Shown: positions 39,992 through 49,307 of the stretch, in pieces
Numbering within the stretch: position 1 is the stretch's first letter
How the letters are laid out: every line of letters begins with the position of its first letter
Source of the DNA: CAVPTL01 sp963729195
GTDB lineage: Bacteria > Actinomycetota > Thermoleophilia > Gaiellales > JAICJC01
Assembly: GCA_963729195.1 (NCBI GenBank)
Contig: CAVSNF010000022.1
Coordinates: 310,001-374,000, forward strand
Direction of reading: 5' to 3'
Length of the DNA: 64,000 nucleotides
Made by a program: the position numbers and the translations under genes
The notes under the pieces: generated by a model
Seen by the model: only the letters and a program-made list of their open reading frames with translations
Databases searched by the model: none
What the model was told of the DNA's origin: nothing

Positions 39992-41342
39992 ATGATCTCT
40001 AGCAAGCGCACGAGGTGGATTGCGGCGGCGGCAGTGGGGATCATGCTCATGGCCGCCGGGTGTGGCTCGAGTAGCTCGAGCGACAACAGCAGCGCTCCAC
40101 CTGCGAGCAGCAATGGACCGATCACCCTCACCATGTGGTACTGGGGTCAGCAGGAGGCCTCGGGACTCACCAAGTTTCTGAATCAGTCGATCGCAAACTA
40201 CGAGGCTGCGAACCCCAACGTCACGATCAAGCCGGTGCTGCAGTCGACCGACAACCTGATGCCCAACTTCGCCGCGGCCGCCAAGGCCAAGAAGGGGCCG
40301 GACATCGAGTACCGCTGGGGCGGGATCTGGGCGCTGCAGGATGCGTGGGACGGAAACCTCGCGCCGGTGTCTGACTACATCCCCAAGAGCGAGTGGTCGC
40401 ATTACCTGAACGCTTCTGAGGACACCTATCAGAACAAGCTGTGGACGGCCCCGTGGTACGTGCAGCCATCCTTCCCGGTGCTGTACCGCAAGGACATCCT
40501 GGCCAAGTACAACATCGCTCCTCCGACCACGTGGGCGCAGTTCATGAACGCCTGCACCACGCTTCGCTCCCACAACATCACTCCGATTGCGGGCGGTGTG
40601 AAGGACGGATGGTTCGGCGGATGGCTGTTCTCGATTCTCGAGTCGCAGTCACTGGCCTCGATCAACGATCTCAAGGACGCGGTTGTCGGCACCCAGAAGT
40701 TCACCGATCCCAACCAGGCTGCATGGTGGACGGCGCTCCAGCAGATGATCGACCAACAAGTGCTGGAACGACGACATCGGCTCGCTCGATCTGTACCAGG
40801 CGCAGCAGACCTGGGTGGAGGGCAAGAGCGCGATGACGGTCACAGCCGGAACCGACGTTCGCAAGTTCGTGAAGCAGGTCGGCGGGGACAAGGTTGGCGT
40901 GATGACGATGCCCAAGTACGGTGACGGGGTCGGCGCGGGCAAGCTCGGCGCAACCTCGCAGACGATCGGGATCACGTCCTGGTCGCCGTACAAGCAGCAG
41001 GCCGCGGACTTCATCCAGTTCATGCACACCGCGCCGGAGCTGTCGCTGTTCTACAAGGACACCGGCGCGCTGCCGGCCGATGACCGCTTCAACGCGAACG
41101 AGATCACCGTTCCTCAGGTCAAGCAGCTGTACCAGTACATGCTGGACGGCGCTCCCTACCTGGAGAACTTCATTCCGACCGATCTCGACGCCAAGGCCAA
41201 CTTCGGCGGAGTGCAGCTGATGTTTGCCGGCAAGACGACGCCGCAGCAGGCGGCCCAGACGACTGAAGATGACATGGCGCGGATCCGCACGATCGATCCT
41301 GACCTCATCAACAACTTCAAGATTTGGGCCAACCAGCAGTAG
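39992..41342 (+). CDS. Extracellular sugar-binding lipoprotein of ABC importer, one frameshift
   Basis: About 450 residues. N terminus has a lipoprotein signal: ISSKRTRWIAAAAVGIMLMAAGC, cut before Cys in the lipobox MAAGC, followed by a Ser-rich linker. The rest is a family 1 extracellular solute-binding fold: ITLTMWYWGQQEASGLTKFL, NPNVTIKPVLQ, WTAPWYVQPSFPVLYRKDIL, and after a slip near 40765 DLYQAQQTWVEGKSAMTV and AADFIQFMHT. ATG has the RBS GGGAGGACAACTC. First gene of the importer operon, followed by two permeases and a mutarotase-like gene. The sugar is unknown; GH4 or GH15 products are candidates. Confidence 0.92.
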
Positions 41343-42247
41343 CGCAACATCCGGGCACGCCGGCGGGAACGGGCAAGCGACGTTCCCGCCGGCGGGTCAA
41401 TCTCCAGCCGCTTTTGTGGGCAGCACCGGCTGCCGCCGCGATGCTGTTCGTGTACGGCTACAGCATCTACCGGGTGCTGGAGGAGGCGACCCACCGCGAC
41501 GGTGAGTCGGTCGGCCTCGACAACCTCAAGATCGCACTGAACGACCCGTTTTTCCGGATCGCGGTCGGCAACAACCTGCGGTTGCTGCTGACGCTTCCGA
41601 TCATCATCGGGATCGCGCTTCTGATCGCGATTCTGCTGTATGAAGGGATGCGCGGCTGGCGCTTTCATCGGGTCGCGATCTTCATCCCCTACATGCTCCC
41701 GGTGGCGGTGGTGGGGGTGCTGTTCGGCCAGCTCTTGACGCTGCACGGCGCACTCAACACGTCGCTGCAGACGATCGGCCTGGGGCGGTTCGCCCAGGAT
41801 TGGCTGGGGAGTCCCGACTGGGCTCTGCGCTCGCTGGCCGGGGTGATCATCTGGCGGGAGCTCGGCTTCGGCGTGATCCTGTTTCTGGCCCGGCTGCTGT
41901 CGCTTCCCCAAAACGTGTTCGACGCGGCCCGGGTGGACGGCGCCGGCTGGTTTCGGATGCACCGCAGCGTGACCGTGCCGATGATGAGCTCGATCATCGG
42001 CTTCTACTTCGTGATCGAAGCCATCACCCTGATGTCGTGGGTGTTCAGCTACGTGTTTGTGATGACCGGCGGCGGCCCCGGACAGTCCACCCAGGTCACC
42101 GAGACCTACATCTACCAGGAGGGATTCACCTCCGACCTTCCCTGGCTGGCTGCCTCAGCGGCGACGATCCTGCTGATCGGGATCACGGCGATCGCCGGCG
42201 CGCTGCTGCTGCTTCGATACGGCTACAACCGCTGGAGGCCTGCCTGA
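41324..42247 (+). CDS. Sugar ABC transporter permease 1 (MalF/UgpA type)
   Basis: 307 residues, six predicted transmembrane helices (LLWAAPAAAAMLFVYGYSIY, LLLTLPIIIGIALLIAILLY, AIFIPYMLPVAVVGVLFG and others). The cytoplasmic EAA-type loop that docks the ATPase reads VFDAARVDGAGWFRMHRSVTVPMM. The first in-frame start is TTG 41324, which overlaps the end of the binding-protein gene by 19 bases; no better start is visible. Its TGA interlocks with the ATG of the second permease (TGATG). Works as a heterodimer with it. Confidence 0.92.
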   Translation: MGQPAVAQHPGTPAGTGKRRSRRRVNLQPLLWAAPAAAAMLFVYGYSIYRVLEEATHRDGESVGLDNLKIALNDPFFRIAVGNNLRLLLTLPIIIGIALLIAILLYEGMRGWRFHRVAIFIPYMLPVAVVGVLFGQLLTLHGALNTSLQTIGLGRFAQDWLGSPDWALRSLAGVIIWRELGFGVILFLARLLSLPQNVFDAARVDGAGWFRMHRSVTVPMMSSIIGFYFVIEAITLMSWVFSYVFVMTGGGPGQSTQVTETYIYQEGFTSDLPWLAASAATILLIGITAIAGALLLLRYGYNRWRPA

Positions 42248-43068
42248 TGGATCGTGCAGGACGGCTGAGTAGACATGCGATTCTGATCCTGTTCACGCTG
42301 ATGGCGCTGCTGCCGGTGTACGTGATGATCTCGAGCTCGCTGCGCTCGCAGAGCGATTTCCTCAACCACCCGCTGTGGCCGCCGACCGATCCCAGCCTGT
42401 CCGCCTACCGGGTGGCGCTCAACAACCACATCCCCCGCTGGCTCTTCAACAGTCTGTTGCTGACGACGGTGTCGGTGGGGATCACGCTGGTGTTTTCGGC
42501 GATGGCGGCCTGGGGGCTCTCGCGCTGGCGGTTCGTCGGCCGCGATCTGCTGCTGGCGCTGATCATCTCGCTGATGGTGATCCCGCCGATCGTGCTGGTG
42601 GTGCCGCTCTTCCTGCTGGGCGCCGAACTCAACCTGATCGACACCCGCCGGATCGTGATCGCGATCTATGTCGGTCTGATGATGCCGTTCTCGGTGTACA
42701 TGCTGGCCGCGTATTTCCGCACCATCCCGCGATCCCTGATCGAGGCCGCCGAGATCGATGGGGCCAACTCGTTCCAGGTGTTCCGGCGAGTGGTGATCCC
42801 GCTGTCGGGCGCTCCGCTGATCACGCTGGGAGTCGTGAACGTGCTGTGGGTGTGGAACGAGCTTCTGATCGCCCTGGTGTTTCTCCAGAGCCAGAACTCG
42901 CTCACCTTGATGGCCGGTCTGACCGGATTCCAGAATCGCTACAACCTCAACATCCCGGTGGTGATGGCGGGGCTGTCGCTTGCCACCCTGCCGATCTTCC
43001 TGCTGTACGTGTTTGGCCAGCGGTTCTTCAGCAAGGGCCTGGTGGCCGGCGCCATCAAGGGCGGCTGA
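42247..43068 (+). CDS. Sugar ABC transporter permease 2 (MalG/UgpE type)
   Basis: 273 residues with six transmembrane helices (AILILFTLMALLPVYVMISS, LLLALIISLMVIPPIVLVVP, IAIYVGLMMPFSVYMLAAY, etc.). The EAA loop is SLIEAAEIDGANSFQVFRRV, a textbook match for the ATPase coupling helix. ATG overlaps the previous stop by one base. It ends FSKGLVAGAIKGG, the usual C terminus of MalG-like proteins. Pairs with permease 1 to form the membrane channel of the importer. Confidence 0.95.
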   Translation: MDRAGRLSRHAILILFTLMALLPVYVMISSSLRSQSDFLNHPLWPPTDPSLSAYRVALNNHIPRWLFNSLLLTTVSVGITLVFSAMAAWGLSRWRFVGRDLLLALIISLMVIPPIVLVVPLFLLGAELNLIDTRRIVIAIYVGLMMPFSVYMLAAYFRTIPRSLIEAAEIDGANSFQVFRRVVIPLSGAPLITLGVVNVLWVWNELLIALVFLQSQNSLTLMAGLTGFQNRYNLNIPVVMAGLSLATLPIFLLYVFGQRFFSKGLVAGAIKGG

Positions 43069-43075
43069 CGTCTCG

Positions 43076-44044
43076 GTGTCGAGTCTGCTCACAGGCATCG
43101 AGGTCGCGGGGGTGCGGGGACTCGAGCTGGACGGCGATCTGGTTCGGATGACGCTGTTTCCCGATGTCGGGGCAAAGATCCTCGACCTCGTCCACAAGCC
43201 CACCGGAGCTGACCTCTTGTGGAAGAACCCGCGGGTGCCGCTGCGGCGCACCTACCCCGGCCCCAACTTCGACGATGTTTGGTGCGGCGGCTGGGATGAA
43301 CTGTTCCCCACCGACCCAGCCTGTACGGTCGGCGACACCTCGTTTCATGATCACGGCGATCTCTGGTTTGGCCCGTGGGAGTGGGAGGTGGTGCGAGACG
43401 ACGGCGATGAGGTCGAGCTGCACCTGAGCCGATCCACCGTCGCGCTGCCGTGCCTGATGGAGAAGTGGATCACCTTCCGACGCGACTCGCCGCGGATCGA
43501 GTTTCGCCACCGACTGACGAATCTGGGCACCCAGGCGATTCCCTACACCTGGAGCATCCATATCGCCCATGCCATCGCGCCCGGCTCGCGTGTTCATCTC
43601 CCCGCCAAGACGATGACGGCGGTGTCCGAGCAGGCCGGCCGCTTTGGCGATGCCCCAGACGTGCTGGCCTGGCCGGAGCACGGCGGGGTTGACATGAGCA
43701 TGGTCGAGACCGCCGAGAGCGGTCTGACCGAGTGGCTGTACACGCGGGATCTCGACGCGGGCTGGTGCGCGGTGTCGCACGCCCACGGAGCCGGCCTGGT
43801 GTACGAGTTCGACCCCGAGGTGTTCTCGATCGTGTGGCTGTGGGGTGTGTACGGTGGCTGGAGAGGCCACTACGTGCTGCTCACCGAGCCGTCCACGAGC
43901 CCGCCCGGCGGGCTTGCCGAGAGCGTAACCAATGGCACCGCTCGGACGCTCGATGCCGGCGGCGTGCTGGAGATGGACGCGGCCGCCACGGTGGTCGCGG
44001 TCCCGCCGGAGGGTGGATCGGCCACCCACATGCCCGGAGCATGA
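43076..44044 (+). CDS. Galactose-mutarotase-like (DUF4432/aldose epimerase fold) protein
   Basis: Intact 322-residue beta-sandwich of the aldose 1-epimerase superfamily: RMTLFPDVGAKILDLVHKPT, DVWCGGWDELFPTDPACTVG, DHGDLWFGPWEWEV, MEKWITFRRDSPRIEFRHRLTN, WSIHIAHAIAPGSRVHLP. Such proteins bind or epimerise sugars; a histidine and a Glu/Asp pair (in DHGDLW and later strands) are plausible catalytic residues. GTG 43076 lies seven bases after the permease stop, so it is the last gene of the importer operon and probably processes the imported sugar. tRNA-Val follows 24 bases on. Confidence 0.8.
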   Translation: MSSLLTGIEVAGVRGLELDGDLVRMTLFPDVGAKILDLVHKPTGADLLWKNPRVPLRRTYPGPNFDDVWCGGWDELFPTDPACTVGDTSFHDHGDLWFGPWEWEVVRDDGDEVELHLSRSTVALPCLMEKWITFRRDSPRIEFRHRLTNLGTQAIPYTWSIHIAHAIAPGSRVHLPAKTMTAVSEQAGRFGDAPDVLAWPEHGGVDMSMVETAESGLTEWLYTRDLDAGWCAVSHAHGAGLVYEFDPEVFSIVWLWGVYGGWRGHYVLLTEPSTSPPGGLAESVTNGTARTLDAGGVLEMDAAATVVAVPPEGGSATHMPGA

Positions 44045-44068
44045 GCAGGGGCTAGAGTCTCACCCCGA

Positions 44069-44141
44069 GGGCGGTTAGCTCAGCTGGGAGAGCACCTGCT
44101 TTACACGCAGGGGGTCGGCGGTTCGAACCCGTCACCGCCCA
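44069..44141 (+). tRNA. tRNA-Val (TAC)
   Basis: 73 bases with full cloverleaf: acceptor GGGCGGT/ACCGCCC, D arm AGCTCAGCTGGGAGAGC, anticodon loop TTTACAC with anticodon TAC, T arm GGTTCGAAC, discriminator A. CCA is not encoded. The 102 bases after it up to the cyclase stop contain nothing I can identify. Confidence 0.95.
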
Positions 44142-44243
44142 TGGCTTGGTTGAGCCGTTTCGCGACGAATCGACCCTCATGATCCGAGCCCGGGTGACCC
44201 AGTTTTGACCACCCGCCGGGCTACACCGAGTGAGTGCGTTGGG

Positions 44244-45635
44244 TCAGTTGACTACTCGAAACAGCTGCCAACTGTCGGGGACGCCCTTCAGTTCGTGTGT
44301 GCCGGCGTCTTGGAAGGTGAGTCCTGACCCAGCCACGATGTCCTTTACTGTTTGAGAGACGATCACCTCCGAAGCGTTGGCTTTTGCGCCGACTCTGGCT
44401 CCGATCGCCACGGCGATTCCTCCGACGTCGTTGCCGAGGATCTCGCACTCTCCCGTGTGTAGGCCGGCGCGAATCTCGATGCCAAGGCGGCTGACTGCCT
44501 CCACGCTTGAGGTCGCAGCCCTGATCGCGCGGGCCGGCCCGTCGAAGGTGGCGAGAAACCCGTCGCCCATGGTCTTGATCTCGCGCCCTTGGTAGCGTGC
44601 GATCTGGCCTCGAACGATCCGGTCATGCTTGTCTAAGACCTCGCGCCAGCGCCTGTCACCCATCTCGGCTGCTTTTGCTGTTGAGTCGACGATGTCGGTA
44701 AAAAGCACCGTGCACAAGATGCGCGACAGCTCGGCCTCTTCGTCTTGGACTGAGCCGATGAACTCTTCGAGCGACACCACCAGCGCCTCGACGTCGCCGG
44801 CCCAGGGGAGGTGATCGCCGCCAGGAAGCGCGACGTGCTTGCAGCCTGGAATCAGCTTTGCGGTGTAGCCGTCGGGGGGTGGGATGGGATCGCCCTGCCG
44901 AGCGATCTCCAGGGCCGGCACGCGGATTGTCGGCAGGAGCGCACGCACGTCGATCTCGTGGTTCATCCGGGCGAGAGTTTCGCCGGCACCAGGACTTGCC
45001 CCCATGCGCACGAGCGTGGCGATGAACGCGATCTCGCGCTCGTCGTCGGCCAGGCTCGGCGCCATCCACGACCGCAGCCCATCAGCAGCCCACGCGCTGG
45101 TGCCCCACCGAGCACGATCATCGGCGACCTCCGCTTCAAACTGTTCGTCGGTGTCTCCCCAAGGAAAGTCGGGTGCCCAGGCATACCGCGGTGTTGCCCC
45201 GTAGGCGATCAGCGCCACCGTCCGCTCAGGGTAGGTCGCTGCGAACAGCATCGCCATTGGCCCTCCCTCGGACAGGCCAAAGAGGACCGCGCGCTCCGAT
45301 CCAGCCGCATCCATCACCGCCAGCACGTCGATCATCCGCGTTTCCAGGTCAGGGTAATAGTCGGTGGCCACCCGATCTGACATCCCCGTGCCTCGCTTAT
45401 CGAACAGGATCAACCGGTACGACGCTGCGAGCCGACGATACAACCGCGCCAGCGGAGGATGCGTCCACGCAAACTCGACATGAGACACAAACCCGGGAAT
45501 CCACACCAGATCCACCGAACCGGCACCGACAACCTGGTATGCGATCGAAACACCATCAGCGGTCTCCGCGTAGCGGGTCTCAGGAACCTCCACCTCAACC
45601 CGCCAACCGCCACCGGTGCGGGTCGCTCGGGACAT
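44244..45635 (-). CDS. Alpha/beta-hydrolase fused to class III adenylate cyclase domain
   Basis: About 463 residues, intact. Residues 20-285 are an alpha/beta hydrolase with nucleophile elbow GLSEGGPMA and a late histidine in PGGDHLPWAGD. The rest is a class III nucleotide cyclase domain: metal-binding Asp in CTVLFTDIVDSTA and KTMGDGFLATF, with Lys before the second for adenine recognition. The transition-state site is VAIGAR, where the usual Asn (VNxAAR) is Ala though Arg remains, so activity may be low. The ATG at 45633-45635 is used; the frame is open to 45707. Hydrolase-cyclase fusions are known in actinobacteria and may sense small ligands. Confidence 0.9.
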   Translation of the reverse strand: MSRATRTGGGWRVEVEVPETRYAETADGVSIAYQVVGAGSVDLVWIPGFVSHVEFAWTHPPLARLYRRLAASYRLILFDKRGTGMSDRVATDYYPDLETRMIDVLAVMDAAGSERAVLFGLSEGGPMAMLFAATYPERTVALIAYGATPRYAWAPDFPWGDTDEQFEAEVADDRARWGTSAWAADGLRSWMAPSLADDEREIAFIATLVRMGASPGAGETLARMNHEIDVRALLPTIRVPALEIARQGDPIPPPDGYTAKLIPGCKHVALPGGDHLPWAGDVEALVVSLEEFIGSVQDEEAELSRILCTVLFTDIVDSTAKAAEMGDRRWREVLDKHDRIVRGQIARYQGREIKTMGDGFLATFDGPARAIRAATSSVEAVSRLGIEIRAGLHTGECEILGNDVGGIAVAIGARVGAKANASEVIVSQTVKDIVAGSGLTFQDAGTHELKGVPDSWQLFRVVN

Positions 45636-45841
45636 ACCCAAGCGATCTGGAAGCGTCCACCCCCGCCGTGCGGGCATCCTTGGGGGACCTCGAAACTGAC
45701 TCCACACACAGCTGCGGTATCAGCATCGCCCCACCGCTCCGAACTCGCCGAGGGGTCAAGCCACTCACCGATTCCTGAACTGTCGGCATTAGGGCCAGCA
45801 TACCCGTCAGAGCACGCAGTGCAGCGTCCGTCAAGTGGTGT

Positions 45842-45873
45842 GTGAATAACGGTGCCAGGGCACCGTTATTCAC
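45842..45873. repeat. Dispersed palindromic repeat, copy 5 (32 bases)
   Basis: Same arms as copy 2 (GTGAATAACGGTGCC) but with two central bases, AG, instead of one A; the extra G may be real or a homopolymer error. It lies 32 bases downstream of the leftward methyltransferase gene and about 135-205 bases upstream of the cyclase gene, again at a gene 3' end. The remainder of this 200-base gap shows no gene. Confidence 0.95.
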
Positions 45874-45905
45874 GTCTCAGCAATCGCCGCCGTTGAAGGC
45901 CTCAC

Positions 45906-46736
45906 TCAGACCGTCACGGTCACCCGCAGGAAGGTGGCTGGGATCGAGGTGGTACCGCCCGAACCGGCGTTCTGCTCGTTGAAGAGCGCGTCCAACTCGG
46001 CGTGCAGCTCCGGCTCGCGGCCGTCGGCTGCCGCGGCAGCGTAGGCGTTCATGGTCGGCCCGTAGAAGCTCCTGAACAGATCGAGTAGCTCCGACGGCGT
46101 GCCCGCGAAGTTGAAGGTGTAGGTGTCTCGCTTGAAGGCGATCCGATCGCGGGGGATCCCCGCATTTCCGAATCGCTCGGCCACGGTGTCCTCAGAACCC
46201 CACGTCATCGGGCTCACGAAGCCGGCCGGCGGCGGCGGCGAGTACGACCCGCTGATCCTGAGGATCTGGGCGACCAGGGTGGGGTCGTTGGGGATCCAGT
46301 TACCCATCACGATCCGACCCCCCGGGCGGGTCACCCGAACCATCTCCCTGGCCACGTCCTCGGGCCTCGGCGCGAACATCGCGCCGAAGATGCTCACGAC
46401 CACGTCGAAGCTGTCATCCGTGATCTCGTCCAGGTGAGAAGCATCGCCCTGCTGGAACCTGATGTTGGGCAATCCGAGCGCCTGTACCCGAGCGTTTCCT
46501 GCAGCAACCAGGTTCTCGGCGATGTCGACGCCGAGCACGTTGGCGCCGAGCCTGGCGGCCGGCAGCGCGGTGGTTCCATCACCGCAGCCGAGGTCGAGCA
46601 CGTCCAGGCCCTCGGTGATGCCCACCGAGGCCACCAACGCCTCGCCGCTCTCCCGCATGGTTGCGGCGATCTGGGTGAAGTCGCCCTTCTCCCACAGCGC
46701 CTTGTTCGGGTTGCTGGGCTGATCGGTCATCGACAT
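45906..46736 (-). CDS. Class I SAM-dependent methyltransferase (UbiE-like)
   Basis: Intact 276-residue methyltransferase. AdoMet motif I is LDVLDLGCGDGTTALPAA near residue 45; motif II VLGVDIAENLVAAGN; motif III-like DSFDVVVSIFGAMFAPRPEDVAREM; and RPGGRIVMGNWIP after it. The C-terminal half (SYSPPPPAGFVSPMTWGSED) is a substrate cap. The accepted methyl group acceptor is unknown; relatives are often annotated as ubiquinone/menaquinone or small-molecule methyltransferases. The ATG at 46734-46736 has the RBS ACGGAGGTTCCACC. It is the last gene of a leftward set with the DUF4242 protein and the SARP regulator. Confidence 0.92.
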   Translation of the reverse strand: MSMTDQPSNPNKALWEKGDFTQIAATMRESGEALVASVGITEGLDVLDLGCGDGTTALPAARLGANVLGVDIAENLVAAGNARVQALGLPNIRFQQGDASHLDEITDDSFDVVVSIFGAMFAPRPEDVAREMVRVTRPGGRIVMGNWIPNDPTLVAQILRISGSYSPPPPAGFVSPMTWGSEDTVAERFGNAGIPRDRIAFKRDTYTFNFAGTPSELLDLFRSFYGPTMNAYAAAAADGREPELHAELDALFNEQNAGSGGTTSIPATFLRVTVTV

Positions 46737-46776
46737 GGTGGAACCTCCGTGTTGGTACTGAGCGATCGAGGCCAGT

Positions 46777-47073
46777 TTAAGCGGTCGCGGCCTTGGGGTC
46801 GGCACGGACGATGACCGTATCGACCACGGCGATGATGTCATCGGCGGGCAGGTCGGCGGTGTTGGCGTGGCGACGAATGGCATCCGGATCGGTCGCTTGG
46901 TAGATGCACACCGTGCCGAGCACGCCGCTCTCCTCGGCGAGCACGTAGCTTCGGATCCAGCGGACGTCGCCGGGCATCTGCTCGTCGCCGACCTGCCGTG
47001 AACGCTCAGCCGCGGCTTCGAGTTCCTCTGGGGTGCGCCAGCCGTTGCGGCGAAGGATTGCATAGGTGTTCAT
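46777..47073 (-). CDS. DUF4242 (nickel-responsive SCO4226-like) protein
   Basis: Intact 98-residue ferredoxin-fold-like protein of the DUF4242 family, whose Streptomyces member SCO4226 is a nickel-binding protein. Segments NTYAILRRNGWRTPEELEAA, VRWIRSYVLAEESGVLGTVC and YQATDPDAIRRHANTADLP are typical; conserved Cys, Tyr and His in these strands could bind metal. RBS AAGGAGGACGCTCG precedes ATG. It lies between the SARP gene (71 bases) and the methyltransferase gene (40 bases), all leftward, so the three may form one unit. Confidence 0.88.
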   Translation of the reverse strand: MNTYAILRRNGWRTPEELEAAAERSRQVGDEQMPGDVRWIRSYVLAEESGVLGTVCIYQATDPDAIRRHANTADLPADDIIAVVDTVIVRADPKAATA

Positions 47074-47144
47074 CGAGCGTCCTCCTTGGTGGTGGTGTAC
47101 GGAGAACGTATGCGGGCGGCCTTCCCGAAACCTTCCCGGGCCGC

Positions 47145-49052
47145 TCAGGCTCCGCCGGCGAGCCGCGCGTGGACGCGGCCGGCGTCGAGCATGCGCCCGT
47201 CGCGGGCGAACGCCTCGCCGGCCGCATGCAGCCTGGCACTGCCCTCCGCACGATTCCCACTGGCCCATGCGATTTCGCCGCGAGCCTCGTCGATCGCGGC
47301 CGGCCAGGGGCCGCCTCCGCGCCAGAGACCCGCGGTTGCTTCGGCCGCCCCGAGATACATCCCCGCCCGATCGAGCTGCTCGCCTCGGGCCGCCGTGCCG
47401 GCCGCGGCCACCCGAAACGCCATACTGCAGTAGGCGCAGACGAGTGGCTGTGTGCGCAGGTACGCCTCCGCGTCCTCGAGGTGCCTGAGGCCGAGCTGGG
47501 GGTCATCACTCGAGCGCAGCAGCGTGGCGTACCCGAGTGGCAGCAGGTGTCCGCTGAGGGGCGACCAGCGCGAGATCACGAGCGCGTCGGCCAGCAGCGT
47601 GTCGCCAGTGGCGATCTCACCGCGCGCCCGGGCAGCCTCGCCGAGCCGGAGGCTGGCAAATGCCTCAGCCGACACCGCACCGATCTCGCGGCTGAGTTGC
47701 ACCGCCTCGCGCAGGCGCGCGTCGGCCTCGTCGAGCAGACCGGTGACCAGCGCGACTCCGCCCAGCAGCGTGGCCACGAACACCTGCGCGCGGCGTGCCC
47801 CCGACCGCACCGCGCGCGCATGCAGATCCTCGGCGGTGGCGCGAACGCGGTCGAGCGGTTCGCCGCATGTCAGTGCATACTCCCCGACACACAGGTGACC
47901 GTCGAACAGGGTGTCCGCCAGGTCGGGAGCGAGCAGCGAGGCGTCGAGGCTCTGCCGCACCGCGTCCGACCAGTTTCCGGTGCTGTGGGCGACCATCGCC
48001 TGAATCTGGACCGCCATGCGCGTCTCGCGCTCGAGGCCGGACGCTGCCGCCAGCATCTCGGCCTCGGCGGCGCTTCGGCCCGCCTCGTCGGAGTCCCCGC
48101 TGAACCAGGCGGCCGCCGCCTGAGCGAGCAGGTGGGCCACGCGCTCGCGCTCCGAGGCGGGCGCGAGCGGGGCGAGCGTGGCCCGCGCCGCGTTCGCGTC
48201 ACCACCGGCCAGCTGCGCCCACGCCTGGCGAATACGCAGCGCCATCCCCGCGGTGCCTGCCGCCGCCGCGGCCTCGGCGTAGGCCGCCGGAGCGCCGCGG
48301 TCGGCCGTGGCCATCAACAGGTCGGCGCGAGTGGCGAGCAGGTCGGCGCGCTCGGCCACCGGCGCTCTTCTCAGCTCCACCTCCACCGCCGCGAGCGCTG
48401 TGTCGAATGCGGCTCCCCCCGAGATGCGTGCGTGAAGCGCCAGCGTCTCGACGCTCGGCTGCAGCCCAAGCTCGCCCAGTGCTGCGCTGAGCCGGTCGAA
48501 GGCACGCAGCGCGCCGGCGCGGTTGCCCGCCGCAAACCGCTCCCGCATCAGCACCAGTCCGGCCGCCTCATCGGCGGGATCCTCGGCTGCCAGCTCCTCC
48601 CACCGGCCGCCGGCCCGCAGCGCCTCGAGATAGCGACCATGAAGCTCGCGCCGTGGCTGCTCGGTCCACGTCGCATACGGATCGGCGGGAAGCAGTTCTC
48701 CCCCATAGAGCGCGGGATCGGATGACGCCTCGAACCGCCCGACATCAGTCTCTATCGTGGCCTCGGGGGCGAGCAACACCGACCCGCCACGAAGCACCAC
48801 ACCGCCCGGGTCTCCGAGCGCGCGCCGACCGTGATGGGCAGCCTTGTGGAGGTTCGCGAGGGCCGCATCGCCGCCAAGCTGGGGCCACAGCTGATCCAGC
48901 ACGCGGTCGCGAGGGAGGCGGTGGCCCGGCGCGAGCGCCAGCAGCTTCACCAGATCCCTGGCTCGTCCGTGGGTCCATTCGGCCTCCGGCACCGGCCGGC
49001 CGTCGACGCGCACCTCGAACCCACCCAGCAGCATTACATCGACGCGCTCCAT
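47145..49052 (-). CDS. SARP/AfsR-family transcriptional activator with BTAD and TPR-like region
   Basis: Intact 635-residue regulator. Residues 5-75 are an OmpR-like winged helix (MLLGGFEVRVDGRPVPEAEW, LVKLLALAPGHRLPRDRV, LHKAAHHGRRAL), residues 100-215 a bacterial transcriptional activation domain (YLEALRAGGRWEELAAEDP, LVLMRERFAAGNRAGALRAF), and the rest Ala-rich helical repeats likely to be TPR-like, with no NB-ARC ATPase. SARP proteins activate secondary-metabolite or stress genes, often neighbours. The ATG at 49050-49052 is used without a clear RBS. The 255 bases upstream contain no recognisable gene. Confidence 0.9.
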   Translation of the reverse strand: MERVDVMLLGGFEVRVDGRPVPEAEWTHGRARDLVKLLALAPGHRLPRDRVLDQLWPQLGGDAALANLHKAAHHGRRALGDPGGVVLRGGSVLLAPEATIETDVGRFEASSDPALYGGELLPADPYATWTEQPRRELHGRYLEALRAGGRWEELAAEDPADEAAGLVLMRERFAAGNRAGALRAFDRLSAALGELGLQPSVETLALHARISGGAAFDTALAAVEVELRRAPVAERADLLATRADLLMATADRGAPAAYAEAAAAAGTAGMALRIRQAWAQLAGGDANAARATLAPLAPASERERVAHLLAQAAAAWFSGDSDEAGRSAAEAEMLAAASGLERETRMAVQIQAMVAHSTGNWSDAVRQSLDASLLAPDLADTLFDGHLCVGEYALTCGEPLDRVRATAEDLHARAVRSGARRAQVFVATLLGGVALVTGLLDEADARLREAVQLSREIGAVSAEAFASLRLGEAARARGEIATGDTLLADALVISRWSPLSGHLLPLGYATLLRSSDDPQLGLRHLEDAEAYLRTQPLVCAYCSMAFRVAAAGTAARGEQLDRAGMYLGAAEATAGLWRGGGPWPAAIDEARGEIAWASGNRAEGSARLHAAGEAFARDGRMLDAGRVHARLAGGA

Positions 49053-49307
49053 ACTCGCTGGATCTTCACACAGTTGGCGGCCAGCAGCTGCGGTTCGAGG
49101 TCATCCCGCTCCTCGCCTTTCTCCCGGATGCGCGCAGGCTGATGCCCGCCCGCCACCGTTCCCGGTTGCGGAGCGTGGTCGCGGGGGCGTGGGACCACGC
49201 CGAGCACCGGACCAACACCAAACCAATCGCTCGCACTCAGCAGTTTGACCGACCTCCGAAGGTTCCACTGGGACGTTCTGGACATTCTTGAAGAGTCCCT
49301 ACCGAGG

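Noticed and set aside
45595..45873. A 92-codon leftward frame starting within repeat copy 5
   Set aside because: It begins inside the palindrome and overlaps the cyclase N terminus; composition is not protein-like.
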